A stretch of DNA of 64,000 nt from Methanobacterium sp. UBA375 (GCA_002495625.1 DAGC01000002.1:345649-409648); one strand, 5' to 3'. Positions 45,409-53,850 are shown, numbered from the stretch's first letter. Translations and numbers: made by a program. The notes: generated by a model not told the origin, from the sequence alone.

Positions 45409-46188
45409 ATGATAGAGAATTTAAAACCAACTCGGATAGAATTAGTTTTCCTAATCTTTTATTTATTAGCATTGATTACCGCAGAATGTTTCTTAATTTT
45501 CTATAACTTACAATTAGGGTTAATACTTGAAGCGGTGATAATCTTCGCCCTTCTAATTCACTTATCTGTAACCAGATCACCATCGCTACGTCTTTTACTA
45601 TGCAGTATGACGGCCTTTCCCATCGTCCTGATAATTGGATTATCACTACCGATGATACCCATTCCACAAGTGTACTGGTTTATCCTATCCGGAATCATCT
45701 TATTTGCCATTTCATATACTTTGATGAAAGCACAGAGCTTAACCAGGCAAAATGTGGGGTTAACCTGGAGTGCATTGCCTTTACAATTGTTAATCGCTTG
45801 TACTGGTATAATATTCGGTGTTTTGGAATACTCCATACTACATCCTCTACCATTAAATTCCACCATTAACCTGGAATCATTAGTTATCGGAAGTATCATA
45901 ATAATTATAAGCACCGGATTCGCCGAGGAACTACTGTTCCGGGGTATAATACAGCGAAATGCTCAAAATGCTCTTGGCGCTGGATTGGGAATACTGTATT
46001 CCACATTACTCTTCACAGCCCTGAACATCAGCCACTCCCTTCCCGATGTAATATTCATATTTTTGGTAGGATTATTCTACGGTTACATCTTCTATAAAAC
46101 TAGAAGCATAATCGGAATTTCCCTTGCTCACGGAATCTCCAACACCATGCTATTACTGATCATTCCCTATTATTTAGCCATGTTATAA
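45409..46188 (+). CDS. CPBP-family intramembrane protease (Abi/CAAX type)
   Basis: A 259-residue protein with about eight membrane helices. The three motifs of the family are clear: EELLFRG (E-E-x3-R, about residue 175), the NISH segment in LFTALNISHSLPD (about 205) and HGISN (H-x3-N, about 245). These residues form the glutamate-based active site seen in archaeal Rce1. Substrates may be prenylated or otherwise processed membrane proteins or peptides. It is rightward, separate from the leftward surface genes that follow. Confidence 0.88.
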   Translation: MIENLKPTRIELVFLIFYLLALITAECFLIFYNLQLGLILEAVIIFALLIHLSVTRSPSLRLLLCSMTAFPIVLIIGLSLPMIPIPQVYWFILSGIILFAISYTLMKAQSLTRQNVGLTWSALPLQLLIACTGIIFGVLEYSILHPLPLNSTINLESLVIGSIIIIISTGFAEELLFRGIIQRNAQNALGAGLGILYSTLLFTALNISHSLPDVIFIFLVGLFYGYIFYKTRSIIGISLAHGISNTMLLLIIPYYLAML

Positions 46189-46310
46189 AAATCTACATAA
46201 AAACAGGACCCTGATTAAAATAAATGGGATGAATTAACTTAAAATTTTTTGTTAAAAATAATTGAATTTATTGAAAATAACAACAAATTACTTTTCTATC
46301 CAGCAAACCT

Positions 46311-46547
46311 TTATATCAACGATACAATCCTTTCTATAACAAATAAAATAAAAATTATTTGAAGGGGGAGTAACAGCATGTTTATACCGCCCAAAAATTT
46401 CTGCACCGATTTATTCTGTGATTCTGATTTGAGTAAAATCTTAAGAGAAAGAAAGATCACTAAACAGGCAATGGTGAACATGAAAATACTAAAGGACATC
46501 ACATCAGTAGTAGTACTTGCCGTATATGGTGATAATGTAGATATCAT
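46311..46547 (-). CDS. Small membrane protein, paralogue of 18640-18855
   Basis: A 78-residue protein: MISTLSPYTASTTTDVM, then a hydrophobic helix (SIFMFTIACLVIFLSLKILLKSES), then a second hydrophobic end. The first 45 residues align with the 71-residue protein at 18640-18855. As there, no ribosome site precedes the ATG and the TATA-like box (TTTATATT, about 46569-46576) is about 30 bp upstream, which indicates a leaderless mRNA. It follows a cluster of secreted proteins on the same strand. Function unknown. Confidence 0.55.
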   Translation of the reverse strand: MISTLSPYTASTTTDVMSFSIFMFTIACLVIFLSLKILLKSESQNKSVQKFLGGINMLLLPLQIIFILFVIERIVSLI

Positions 46548-46736
46548 GTTATTATATTCTGATAAAATTAATATAAATAGGTGAAGATGTAAAAGTTTTG
46601 GATGTTTGAACTAATTTGAAGACGGAAATTAGCATTCGGCTTTTTTAAATCGTTAAAGATGAATATTAGGTGTGAATGGATTATTAGCACGACTAGTGAA
46701 TAACTACTCTCAACGCCTTCGATCCAGACTATACTC

Positions 46737-46750
46737 ATAACACGTGTTAT
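46737..46750. promoter_or_regulatory. Perfect 14-bp palindrome
   Basis: ATAACACGTGTTAT is a perfect palindrome in the 270-nt gap between the small membrane protein gene (46547) and the secreted protein gene (46816). It could be an operator for the leftward small gene, but it lies about 190 bp upstream of it. No other feature was recognised in this gap. Confidence 0.35.
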
Positions 46751-46815
46751 ATAATTAAATTAAGATGATATCTTAATCTTTCTTCATGACTCCAAAAAAT
46801 CTAATTCAAGAAAAA

Positions 46816-47358
46816 TCAAGTCACACTATAAGTTATCGTCGTGGTGTAGGTCCCATTGGTTGTAAAGGTGGGTATGGTTAAATGATAATTCATGGATACA
46901 GTTTCATCGACGAAACCTATAACCCCCCAACGGTCAACTAAGACGTCACTGGTTGTGAAAGGGATTTCACTACCTGTATCAGGATTATCATATTCAAAGT
47001 TACTTAGGGGTATGGTGCTTGATGGATCTGCTGTGTTGACGAATGCGCCGCTGGCCCTGACGTATAGATTTGTGTAAGTAAATAAATTAAAACCGGTTAC
47101 ATGAACGCTTGCTCTCCCAGGGTAATCATGTTGTGTCCCATCTGGCATTAAAGTTCCAAGATTTACTGTTGATGGGGACACAGTGACAGCCACACCAATG
47201 CCTAGCGGTGCCATGGATCGATTGGTAGTGTTGTTGGTCGTATTAGTAGTGTTGTTATCTGCAAATACAGTCAGTACACTCACCAGGATCAACAATACCA
47301 GAGATACGGCGAATACTATCTTCTTAATATCCCCTGTGGTTATAATAATTTCATACAA
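46816..47358 (-). CDS. Small secreted beta-sandwich protein
   Basis: A 180-residue protein. Residues 12-33 are a signal segment, followed by an Asn/Thr repeat linker (NNTTNTTNNTTN) and a beta-rich domain: VAVTVSPSTVNLGTLMPDGTQHDYPGRASVHVTGFNLFTYTNLYVRASG. The close relative at 48428-48952 has the same order (ISPVIALSGPATIDFGTV... VYTRAND...). The domain looks Ig-like. The ending TNGTYTTTITYSVT matches TNNGTYVVTIYNTAV in the relative. It is the third gene in a leftward series 48952, 48308, 47358. A role as an extracellular subunit of a surface complex is an inference. Confidence 0.6.
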   Translation of the reverse strand: MYEIIITTGDIKKIVFAVSLVLLILVSVLTVFADNNTTNTTNNTTNRSMAPLGIGVAVTVSPSTVNLGTLMPDGTQHDYPGRASVHVTGFNLFTYTNLYVRASGAFVNTADPSSTIPLSNFEYDNPDTGSEIPFTTSDVLVDRWGVIGFVDETVSMNYHLTIPTFTTNGTYTTTITYSVT

Positions 47359-47390
47359 TTTTTAGATCCCCTAGTTCAATTCTAAACCCG

Positions 47391-48308
47391 TTATTTCCTC
47401 TGTATCTTTATCTTAATTGGAAATTTAACCCCTTTTCGTCTGAGATACCATACAGGCACCCCTATCCCTATGATAATAATGAGCCATACAGGTATGACCA
47501 GGACCGTGTCGTGGGTGGTGACGGTGTTGTCCGGCTGGTACCGGCCGTAATTTAAGGTAGTATCCGCGGAGTAAAAACCAAAATCAAAGAATCCCGGTGC
47601 CCATTTGGTTTGGAGTGTGTAGTTATCTCCAGGATAAACACCAGTCTCTATGGGCACGGTTGCACTGTTCAACAACCCATTCAACTTGATTTCACCGGTA
47701 ACATTTGCATAAACGGTACCATTGTTATCCAGCTCGTAGGTGAAAACACCAGGTATGAAGCTTAACAGTACCTGAGGTGCAGAATGGTCAGTGATCTCCA
47801 ATGAATTAACTATAGACCCGGGTAAACCAACAGCAATGGGAATAACTAACTGTATACCCTGTACGACTGTTAAACCTGGCTTGCTGTCGGTGTTTTGTGG
47901 CACAGCATTGGCGACGATGGCCCCCACAGCATCGTTGTAGTCGAAATTTTCAGGGGCAGTTATCTTGAAGGCCACTTTAGCACTCTGGCCCGGTGCCAGG
48001 GTGAAGTTAGTAGGTGATGTTATGGTGATCCACTCGGCTATTCCATCATCGGTTAGTTCCAGATGCAGGTCATCCTTCAGCATCCTCTTCTTCTCTATGG
48101 TAACGTTGACAGTCTCTTCCCCTATATTTTTGATGGTTACTTCTCCAGAACCCGTTGGATTAGATGAATCCAGTTTATACTGGAATTGTGGAGGGGTGGC
48201 TAAAAGTCCAGTTGCATAGACTGGTATGATAGCTCCGAGTAATCCTAAAATCAGGGTGATTGCCAAGATTTTGGATATAGTTGTTTTTTTGATGTTATTA
48301 ACCTCCAA
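47391..48308 (-). CDS. Membrane-anchored extracellular protein with two beta domains
   Basis: A 305-residue protein with a signal peptide (about residues 12-34), an Ig-like domain (FQYKLDSSNPTGSGEVTIKNIGEETVNVTIEKKRM...FTLAPGQSAKVAFKITAPENF), a second beta domain, and near the C terminus a membrane helix (VIPVWLIIIIGIGVPVWYL) followed by a basic tail (RRKGVKFPIKIKIQRK). Layout and neighbours, two small secreted beta proteins, recall the WxL locus of Gram-positive bacteria, where a DUF916-type membrane protein holds WxL proteins. The WxL motif itself was not found, so this parallel is only architectural. Confidence 0.6.
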   Translation of the reverse strand: MEVNNIKKTTISKILAITLILGLLGAIIPVYATGLLATPPQFQYKLDSSNPTGSGEVTIKNIGEETVNVTIEKKRMLKDDLHLELTDDGIAEWITITSPTNFTLAPGQSAKVAFKITAPENFDYNDAVGAIVANAVPQNTDSKPGLTVVQGIQLVIPIAVGLPGSIVNSLEITDHSAPQVLLSFIPGVFTYELDNNGTVYANVTGEIKLNGLLNSATVPIETGVYPGDNYTLQTKWAPGFFDFGFYSADTTLNYGRYQPDNTVTTHDTVLVIPVWLIIIIGIGVPVWYLRRKGVKFPIKIKIQRK

Positions 48309-48427
48309 ATTAAATGATGATTAGAATCATGATAATTATTAATCCTATTTTTGAGTTAAATTAATTCTATTTTGTAATTTTATTAAGAAATATAAAAAAA
48401 ATAAAAAAAGTTTTAGAAATTTTTATT

Positions 48428-48952
48428 TTATGGTGTTGGTGCTACTGCACCGTGGGCTACTGCTGTGTTGTAGATGGTCACTACGTAGGTTCCGTTGTTG
48501 GTGTATGATGGTACGTTTATGTTTAGGACCTGTCCCCAAGTTACAGGTGCTCCGCCCTGGACTGGTTTAGGCCAGTTAGCGTAAGCCATCTGATATCCAG
48601 TTGTATAGGCTGTTGCTGAACCACCGTGCGGGGTAAACTGAATCGGTGTTATAACATCTGTTATGCTGGAATCAGTGTTCACCATCTTGGTATCGTTAGC
48701 CCTGGTGTAAACGTCTATAGCCATGTTAGATCCGTCTGTCAGTGTATTAGTCACAGTTAACGGAGTTGAACCTGCAGTACTGTCTGCTACTGTACCGAAA
48801 TCTATGGTAGCAGGACCGCTTAAAGCGATGACTGGACTTATGGTTACACTTGCCTGTTGAGTTACACTGCTTGCTGCCCCTGCATAACCTACAATGGCTA
48901 ATATCGCCAACATGAGGAGAACTGTTGCAAAAATTTTTTTCATGTATAGCAC
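48428..48952 (-). CDS. Small secreted beta-sandwich protein, first gene of cluster
   Basis: A 174-residue protein with a signal peptide ending near residue 26 (GYAGAASSVTQQA), then one beta-rich domain with PATIDFGTVADSTAGSTPLTVTNTL. The C terminus is short and free. A likely real start is MKKIFATVLL (codon 4). It is the first gene of the leftward series and has two palindromic sites around its TATA box plus a third farther upstream. A relative is at 46816-47358. It may be an abundant, regulated surface component; function unknown. Confidence 0.62.
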   Translation of the reverse strand: MLYMKKIFATVLLMLAILAIVGYAGAASSVTQQASVTISPVIALSGPATIDFGTVADSTAGSTPLTVTNTLTDGSNMAIDVYTRANDTKMVNTDSSITDVITPIQFTPHGGSATAYTTGYQMAYANWPKPVQGGAPVTWGQVLNINVPSYTNNGTYVVTIYNTAVAHGAVAPTP

Positions 48953-48990
48953 ACCTCCCTGTGTTTATAGATCTATCTGTATAATCAATT

Positions 48991-49038
48991 AGTGACTATA
49001 ATCACAATCGCTCTATTTAAATAGTGATAACAGTCACT
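48991..49038 (-). promoter_or_regulatory. Promoter with two AGTGA-N6-TCACT palindromes flanking TATA
   Basis: Site 1 at 48991-49006 reads AGTGACTATAATCACA and site 2 at 49023-49038 reads AGTGATAACAGTCACT. Between them lies TATTTAAATA (about 49014-49025), the likely TATA box of the leftward gene at 48952. The centres are 32 bp apart, about three helical turns. The same palindrome occurs at 49176-49191 and at 23634-23649, both upstream of surface-protein genes. Confidence 0.6.
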
Positions 49039-49175
49039 ACGAAATTCAGATTCGAGTAGATAGTTTGATTTCATTTAATATAAACATTTCCCTAAATTGT
49101 ATAAACCATTAGAATTTAGTCATCACTATACGGTTTCCTTATATTTTACTACAAGTTATAAGTAAACATAATGCT

Positions 49176-49191
49176 AGTGACAATAGTCACT
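49176..49191 (-). promoter_or_regulatory. Third AGTGA-N6-TCACT palindrome
   Basis: AGTGACAATAGTCACT lies about 145 bp upstream of the pair at 48991-49038, followed by a run of nine A. It may be an upstream operator of the same gene. The 300 nt to its right (49192-49509) hold no gene I can support; a 72-codon frame there overlaps a dispersed repeat. Confidence 0.5.
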
Positions 49192-49509
49192 AAAAAAAAA
49201 TTTTCAGGATTAACAAATTAACAATCTTGAAGGGTCAGGATCAGATACTGATTAAAAAGTTCACCAAATTTTTTTATAATTCCACCACTTCATGAACAAT
49301 AATTAAATTTTTTTTATTTATGATCTACCAAATATTCTTTATTACTCTATGATCTGCCATTTGCACAATTCTCCAAGGGTCGGTACAGAATGTTCCAGGT
49401 TAAATCTTCAGTTCCTAGATTTGATGAGAAGAATTTACAAGTGGTATTTTATTAAATCATACAAAATTTCACAAAGAAAATTGGTACCTATTTATGATAT
49501 ACTGACTCC

Positions 49510-49551
49510 TTTAAACATTTTCAGAATTGTGCATTTCCCATTGAATATTAG
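49510..49551. repeat. Dispersed repeat upstream of ATPase gene (copy A)
   Basis: A 42-bp segment starting TTTAAACATTTTCAGAATTG recurs with a few changes at 55066-55108. Each copy lies about 200 bp upstream of an ATPase start codon (49720 and the pseudogene at 55261). It is therefore either a shared leader of a mobile ATPase cassette or an element that bounds the island between 49.5 and 55.1 kb. Confidence 0.55.
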
Positions 49552-49590
49552 GATAATTATTAAATGAAGTTGTAGTATCCTTGCAATAAG

Positions 49591-49694
49591 GTAACTGGTG
49601 TAAATCAGTACACCTGTAATAAAGAGTGTACTTAAAGTAACTGGTGTAAATATATACACTTAAATAGGGGGTGTACCTAAAGTAACTAGTGTAC
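49591..49694 (+). promoter_or_regulatory. Iterated GTGTA palindromes upstream of AAA ATPase gene
   Basis: GTAACTGGTGTA-type units occur three times (49591, 49637, 49682), with a 45-bp near-exact repeat (49624-49648 and 49669-49693). The middle unit contains GTGTAAATATATACAC (49644-49659), a near-palindrome with GTGTA/TACAC arms around an AT core that could be the TATA box. The first unit (GTGTAAATCAGTACAC, 49599-49614) has the same arms. The array ends 26 bp before the ATG at 49720. It looks like an autoregulatory operator. Confidence 0.6.
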
Positions 49695-49719
49695 TAAAAT
49701 TTTTTAGGGTGTATATAAT

Positions 49720-50904
49720 ATGCCAAACTTGCCACTGGGAATACCTTCAGATTTAGATAAATATTTTTTTAACCGTAAAAAGGAGTTAATACAATTAAAC
49801 ACATTTATAAGTGGATTTAAACAAAACGTGGCCAATCAAATACTGATCACTGGCCGTAGGGGTGTTGGGAAATCCTTTCTTTTGATGAAATTCAGGATGG
49901 AACTTCCAGAGAATGTTCTCTCCGCGTATCTTGATCTATCTAAAATTCATGGTATGCAGAAGGGTAAAATCACAGAGGAAAAGGTTATGCATGGGCTCTT
50001 TGAGGAAATGTTAGGATCCTTGGAAAATAAGGACCCCTTAAGGAAGATATATAAACTTAAAGACAGCTTGTTAAAAAAATTATCCGCCAAAAATTATGAT
50101 TTTAAGGCTGCTGGTAATCTTTTAGGCATACCCATACCCCAGGTAGACGATGACTACGAAAAGTTGAGCTCTCTGGTTATGGAATTCCCCCAGAAAGTGG
50201 TGGATGACAACCGGGAAAATATCGATGGATTCGTAATTATCCTGGATGAATTCCAACTCATCGGCGAATTTGAAAATCCAGAAGCCTTTTTCTGGTTAAT
50301 AAGAAGTTATACTCAACATCAAGACAACGTCACCTATATATTCACCGGCTCTACCTCCGCGACCAGCGAAATAGTGGAGAAGATAAACGGTGCCCAGGGC
50401 GCATTCGGGGGCAGGATGATCCAGTTTCCAATAGAGCCCTTCAGTGAAAAAGACACCAACGATTATCTAAAAGAAATGATCTCGGAGATCAAATTCACAC
50501 CAGAAGGCCTTAAGAGATTTTACAGATGCACCAGCGGATATCCTTCTTATATAAATAGTTTCTGTAACACGATGTCCGAAGGACGAACATACGATAGTGA
50601 AATGGTAATTGAAACATTCTACAGCAAGCTAGATCAAATAGCCATAATGTGGGTGTCCATATGGGCCACCATCTCCGAATATGAAAAGGAGATAATCGAG
50701 ATCCTAACCGAAGCCGAAGCATTAAGCTGGAAAGAGCTATTATCTAAAGTGGATTATTCCAACAAAACCCTGCTTAAATACACAAACCGGTTAAAAAATA
50801 AAGGCATCCTTTCTCACACAAACAAAAAGTACGCCATCGAAGATATAATGCTACGTTCATGGCTAAAATATCGTAAAGAAAACGACGGATATTACCCTCC
50901 TTAA
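49720..50904 (+). CDS. Archaeal AAA ATPase with C-terminal winged helix
   Basis: A 394-residue protein. The N terminus has the family-style NRKKELIQL segment, then Walker A GRRGVGKSF (about residues 47-55), Walker B FVIILDEF (about 170-177) and a sensor-like YIFTGSTSA (about 205). Residues about 325-390 form a winged helix (YEKEIIEILTEAEALSWKELLSKVDYSNKTLLKYTNRLKNKGILS). This is the PF01637-like archaeal ATPase group, common near mobile or defence genes. The winged helix and the promoter palindromes suggest that it binds its own operator. It is convergent with the ATPase at 50948-52393. The biological role is unknown. Confidence 0.8.
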   Translation: MPNLPLGIPSDLDKYFFNRKKELIQLNTFISGFKQNVANQILITGRRGVGKSFLLMKFRMELPENVLSAYLDLSKIHGMQKGKITEEKVMHGLFEEMLGSLENKDPLRKIYKLKDSLLKKLSAKNYDFKAAGNLLGIPIPQVDDDYEKLSSLVMEFPQKVVDDNRENIDGFVIILDEFQLIGEFENPEAFFWLIRSYTQHQDNVTYIFTGSTSATSEIVEKINGAQGAFGGRMIQFPIEPFSEKDTNDYLKEMISEIKFTPEGLKRFYRCTSGYPSYINSFCNTMSEGRTYDSEMVIETFYSKLDQIAIMWVSIWATISEYEKEIIEILTEAEALSWKELLSKVDYSNKTLLKYTNRLKNKGILSHTNKKYAIEDIMLRSWLKYRKENDGYYPP

Positions 50905-50947
50905 GGATGGCTTTAATTTTAAACAGGGTAATGAGGGAATGATATTT

Positions 50948-52393
50948 TTACATAAGGGAAAATGTGTTTACTGGTAAAAATATCACATCATCCTGGCGGG
51001 TGACTTTTAGTCTGTCATGGGATATCACTAGGCCGTAATCTGAATGGTAAGTTCGTATGGCCTTTTTGATTTGACTTCTTCCTTTTTTACCTAAACCCAC
51101 TTCAATGGGGATTATCTTACCGGAGTAATCATATAGTAGGAAATCCACTCCTTTCTTCTGGGGTGAATAGAATATCCCTTCTGGTCGTCTGGTGGTTTCT
51201 TTAAGTTTAAACAGGTAAGATGCTATTAAATTCTCAAGGAGTACTCCCATTAATTCCCGATTGTAAAGGGCGTTTTTACCAATTTTCGAGTTGATAGCTG
51301 ATTTAATGGAGGGAGTTAGGAAATAATATTTCCATGATTTTCTAACTGTCTTCCCTGCACCAGCAAAAGGCGCCACGTGGAAGATTAGATGGGTTTTCTC
51401 CAGTAAATGTAAGATATCTTTTACGAGAGAGGAAGACACATCCAAATGATTGGCTAATTTATTTTCAGAGACTTCACCAGGTTTTTGCAGTGCTAAAAAC
51501 ATCAATATCCTGAAAATAACATTTCTGGTTTGGCTCCGGAATGATCTGATGGTGGATAAATCCTTTTCCACCACTCTTTCCACCATGTTAAAGGTTCTCT
51601 CCTGTATATCAAAATCATCTAGATATAAGCTCAGGGGAAATCCTCCCAGAGATAAATATCTTTCCCATTCTTTATCCAGGGGATTTGTTAATTTCAGTAA
51701 CTCTGTCATGATCTGATTTTCCTTTTCTTCTAACTGGCTGGTCTCGCCAGTGAAGATAAGGGTTTTTATTGCAGCACTGGTTCCTGGTGGAGTGTTTATA
51801 TCATATTTTAAATAGAGATACTCTCTGAAATTCAGGGGAAATATAGATTCCTTTTTAGTCCTTCGTACGGCATCTACACTCATCTCTAAATTTATCGCAG
51901 ATGAACCAGTGAATATCATGAAAATTTTCTTGCTTTGGTCATAAATTACTTTACCAGTCTCTGACCACTTATCATCGTGTTGGGCTTCGTCTATTAGAAG
52001 GAATAATTCTTTATCCAGGGTTACTGGTGTCTTGTGATGAACCTCACTTACAAATAAATTTATGGCATCAAATAGACTGAAACCCAAAAAGTCTTTCAGA
52101 TAATCTGTGGGCAGGTATAAAATTCTTTTATTTTCTACCCCCTTTGATATTAAATAATCATATAAATGAAATAGTAGTGTGGTTTTTCCCACACCTCTTA
52201 AACCCGGCATTACAATAAAACGGTTTTCCACATCTCCTTTTAAGAAATCATCAGCCAACTTTTTAAGATTTTCAAATCCTTCCCTGGGTTTCAGTTTCTT
52301 TCCCTTTTTATTGATGTTCTCCTGGGATAATATGGGATTTTCCTTTAATCTGGTTAAAATATAGTGTAATAATAGTACTTTATCAGGTTCCAT
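50948..52393 (-). CDS. AAA_14/DUF4143-type ATPase with winged helix and nuclease-like C terminus
   Basis: About 481 residues. Walker A GLRGVGKTT (about 64-72), Walker B LFLLIDEAQHD (about 132-142) and FTGSSAINLE (sensor 1) are clear. A winged helix follows (ENKLANHLDVSSSLVKDILHLLEKTHLI, about 305-332), then a DUF4143 domain ending with GVDFLLYDYSGKIIPIEVGLGKK, which has the D...E-x-x pattern of a PD-(D/E)XK fold, although the lysine of the core motif is not in the usual place. The ATG at 52393 follows GAGGGAATTTTG; TTG 52396 is an alternative. The function of this large prokaryotic family is unresolved. Confidence 0.82.
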   Translation of the reverse strand: MEPDKVLLLHYILTRLKENPILSQENINKKGKKLKPREGFENLKKLADDFLKGDVENRFIVMPGLRGVGKTTLLFHLYDYLISKGVENKRILYLPTDYLKDFLGFSLFDAINLFVSEVHHKTPVTLDKELFLLIDEAQHDDKWSETGKVIYDQSKKIFMIFTGSSAINLEMSVDAVRRTKKESIFPLNFREYLYLKYDINTPPGTSAAIKTLIFTGETSQLEEKENQIMTELLKLTNPLDKEWERYLSLGGFPLSLYLDDFDIQERTFNMVERVVEKDLSTIRSFRSQTRNVIFRILMFLALQKPGEVSENKLANHLDVSSSLVKDILHLLEKTHLIFHVAPFAGAGKTVRKSWKYYFLTPSIKSAINSKIGKNALYNRELMGVLLENLIASYLFKLKETTRRPEGIFYSPQKKGVDFLLYDYSGKIIPIEVGLGKKGRSQIKKAIRTYHSDYGLVISHDRLKVTRQDDVIFLPVNTFSLM

Positions 52394-52410
52394 CAAAATT
52401 CCCTCATCAT

Positions 52411-52464
52411 ATACTCTATTTTTAGAGTATCCTTATATAAATAGTTACTCTATTTTTAGAGTAA
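52411..52464 (-). promoter_or_regulatory. Two identical palindromes flanking the TATA box of the DUF4143 ATPase
   Basis: TACTCTATTTTTAGAGTA occurs at 52412-52429 and 52446-52463. Between the copies is ctatttatataagg on the minus strand, a strong BRE/TATA box. The first copy covers the expected transcription start and the second covers the BRE side. This is a textbook repressor layout. The winged helix of the ATPase is a candidate binder. Confidence 0.65.
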
Positions 52465-52480
52465 TAAAATGTAAATTTTC

Positions 52481-52685
52481 ATGGATACTTCTATATTCGT
52501 TGATATTCTAAGAACGAGTGAGAATAAATCTTCAAAGGCCTGTTTTTTATAGTTTCAGAAAGGGTAATGAATGGTTTTCGTCTGTGATAACTCTGGCTGA
52601 GCTACGTGTAGTGCATATAGATCACAAAGAAAAGACGCTGTGGAAAAAACCTTTGATATTTTTTCTATTATTAATGACAGTCTAA
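52481..52685 (+). pseudogene. Decayed PIN-domain toxin (VapC-like)
   Basis: A rightward frame starts MDTSIFVDILRTSENKSSK, the N terminus of a PIN domain with its first Asp, and stops at a TAG near 52550. The next frame continues with WFSSVITLAELRVVHIDHKEK, which is the second PIN strand with the conserved Glu, before ending at 52685. The remaining two acidic sites are missing. One frameshift and a truncated end mark it as a remnant. No antitoxin is left beside it. It starts 17 bp from the ATPase operator. Confidence 0.6.
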
Positions 52686-52778
52686 TATATTATAATCTTA
52701 TATTATAGTAGAACATATTTTATAACAGATAATTAATATTTAATTCAATCTTATAATTTGGAATATGGGGTTTTTAAA

Positions 52779-53454
52779 ATGAATGATTTACCTTCAGAAA
52801 TTTTAGATGAACTGGAAAAGATGAAAAATCAGAGATTTTTTCATAAATTTCTAAAGAAACCCTTGATAATATATTTATTACTTGGTTAATAGAAGATTCA
52901 GAGTTTGAAAAAACCATTTCAAAGATCTCGGCCAATTATATGCTTTCTAAGTTCATGCTTCTCTACCTGGCACACGTAAACGAAAATTTACAAAAAAAAC
53001 ATAATATCCCAACTATTACATCAAAAGAGTTTTCAAAACTCGAAAAAGAAGACTTTGATTATGTAGTAGATAAAATTAAAGATGACTATTTGGTTCAGTG
53101 GTTAAAAGTTAAGTGTGCTCCTGAATTGAAAAGAATTCTGGAGGAACTGGAAATAAAAAATCTGGAAGAAGTAGTCGAATTAGGCATCACTGAAGAAATT
53201 TTAATCACCGCTTTAAATCAAGGAAAAAAAATGATAAAGATGGGTATTTTTTTGAAATCTTATATCAGCTTGATGATCGACTTAAAGAAGATAACTTTTT
53301 AAAGAAAAAGTTCGCTGTAAACGTAACTTTAGAAGTAATTGAAGCCACTGTAGATGCCAATAACAGGATTATATATTCTAAATCAAAGGAAGTATTACCT
53401 ATTGCTACTTCTAATAAGGATGCTGCCAAGCAACTGCTTTTACCAGGTGATTAA
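52779..53454 (+). pseudogene. First gene of three-gene operon, with two frameshifts; unknown protein
   Basis: A coherent product of about 223 residues is obtained only by correcting two one-base losses: one in a short T run near 52850 and one in the A run at 53223-53231. It starts MNDLPSEILDELEKMKNQRFFHKF, goes on with a long helical region (LEKEDFDYVVDKIKDDYLVQWLKVKCAPELKR) and ends with a beta-rich part (FAVNVTLEVIEATVDANN...KQLLLPGD). Its stop is directly followed by the ATG of the next gene, so it belongs to the operon. It may be broken, or the indels may be sequencing errors. No family is recognised. Confidence 0.55.
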
Positions 53455-53850
53455 ATGGAATTATCAGATTTAATTAAAGAACCTTCAATCACAGTGAAGA
53501 AACTGATAGTAACTAATTTATCTAAATGTGAATCTTTAGAATCATTAAAAAAACAAAAAGGAAATGTCAGATTGTCTTATTCTGTTGGTATCGATGAGGA
53601 TAACGATAAAATTAATATGGAATTAAATTATCTCTTTGGCTATGAAAAAATCCCATACGAAATTGATTTAATATTAATCGTTTCAGCCGATTTAACCAAA
53701 AAATTGGAAGCTGAACCATCTCCCGATGCTATAATAAAATTGGTTGATGATCTAAACCCAAATATCGATAAAAAAATTGAAGAACTGAATAATTTCTTAG
53801 GAACCAATGTACCTTCTGTTTCACAAGTTTCGTCTAAAGGTGATGATTAA
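53455..53850 (+). CDS. Unknown small protein, second gene of operon
   Basis: A 131-residue, acidic, beta-then-alpha protein (ITVKKLIVTNLSKCES, NVRLSYSVGIDEDNDKINMELNYLFGYEKIPYEIDLILIVSADL), with a C-terminal helix PNIDKKIEELNNFLGTNVPSV. The strand order and final helix vaguely recall SecB-like chaperones, but there is no diagnostic motif and I do not assign it. It is translationally coupled to both neighbours: GGTGATTAAATG at its start and again at the start of the third gene. Confidence 0.55.
   Translation: MELSDLIKEPSITVKKLIVTNLSKCESLESLKKQKGNVRLSYSVGIDEDNDKINMELNYLFGYEKIPYEIDLILIVSADLTKKLEAEPSPDAIIKLVDDLNPNIDKKIEELNNFLGTNVPSVSQVSSKGDD

Noticed and set aside
46378..46584. 68-codon rightward frame over the small membrane protein gene
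   Set aside because: It is the opposite-strand shadow of the gene at 46311-46547, which has a clear paralogue; the rightward peptide has none.
47391..48308. True WxL-interacting (DUF916) protein
   Set aside because: Architecture is alike, but the DUF916 signature motifs and the WxL motif in the neighbours were not found; reported only as an architectural parallel.
49349..49567. 72-codon rightward frame before the ATPase gene
   Set aside because: Its second half is the dispersed repeat at 49510-49551, which is non-coding at its other copy. No ribosome site.
53455..53850. SecB-like chaperone of a toxin-antitoxin-chaperone system
   Set aside because: Only a vague similarity in strand order and last helix; no diagnostic residues. 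Kept as unknown.
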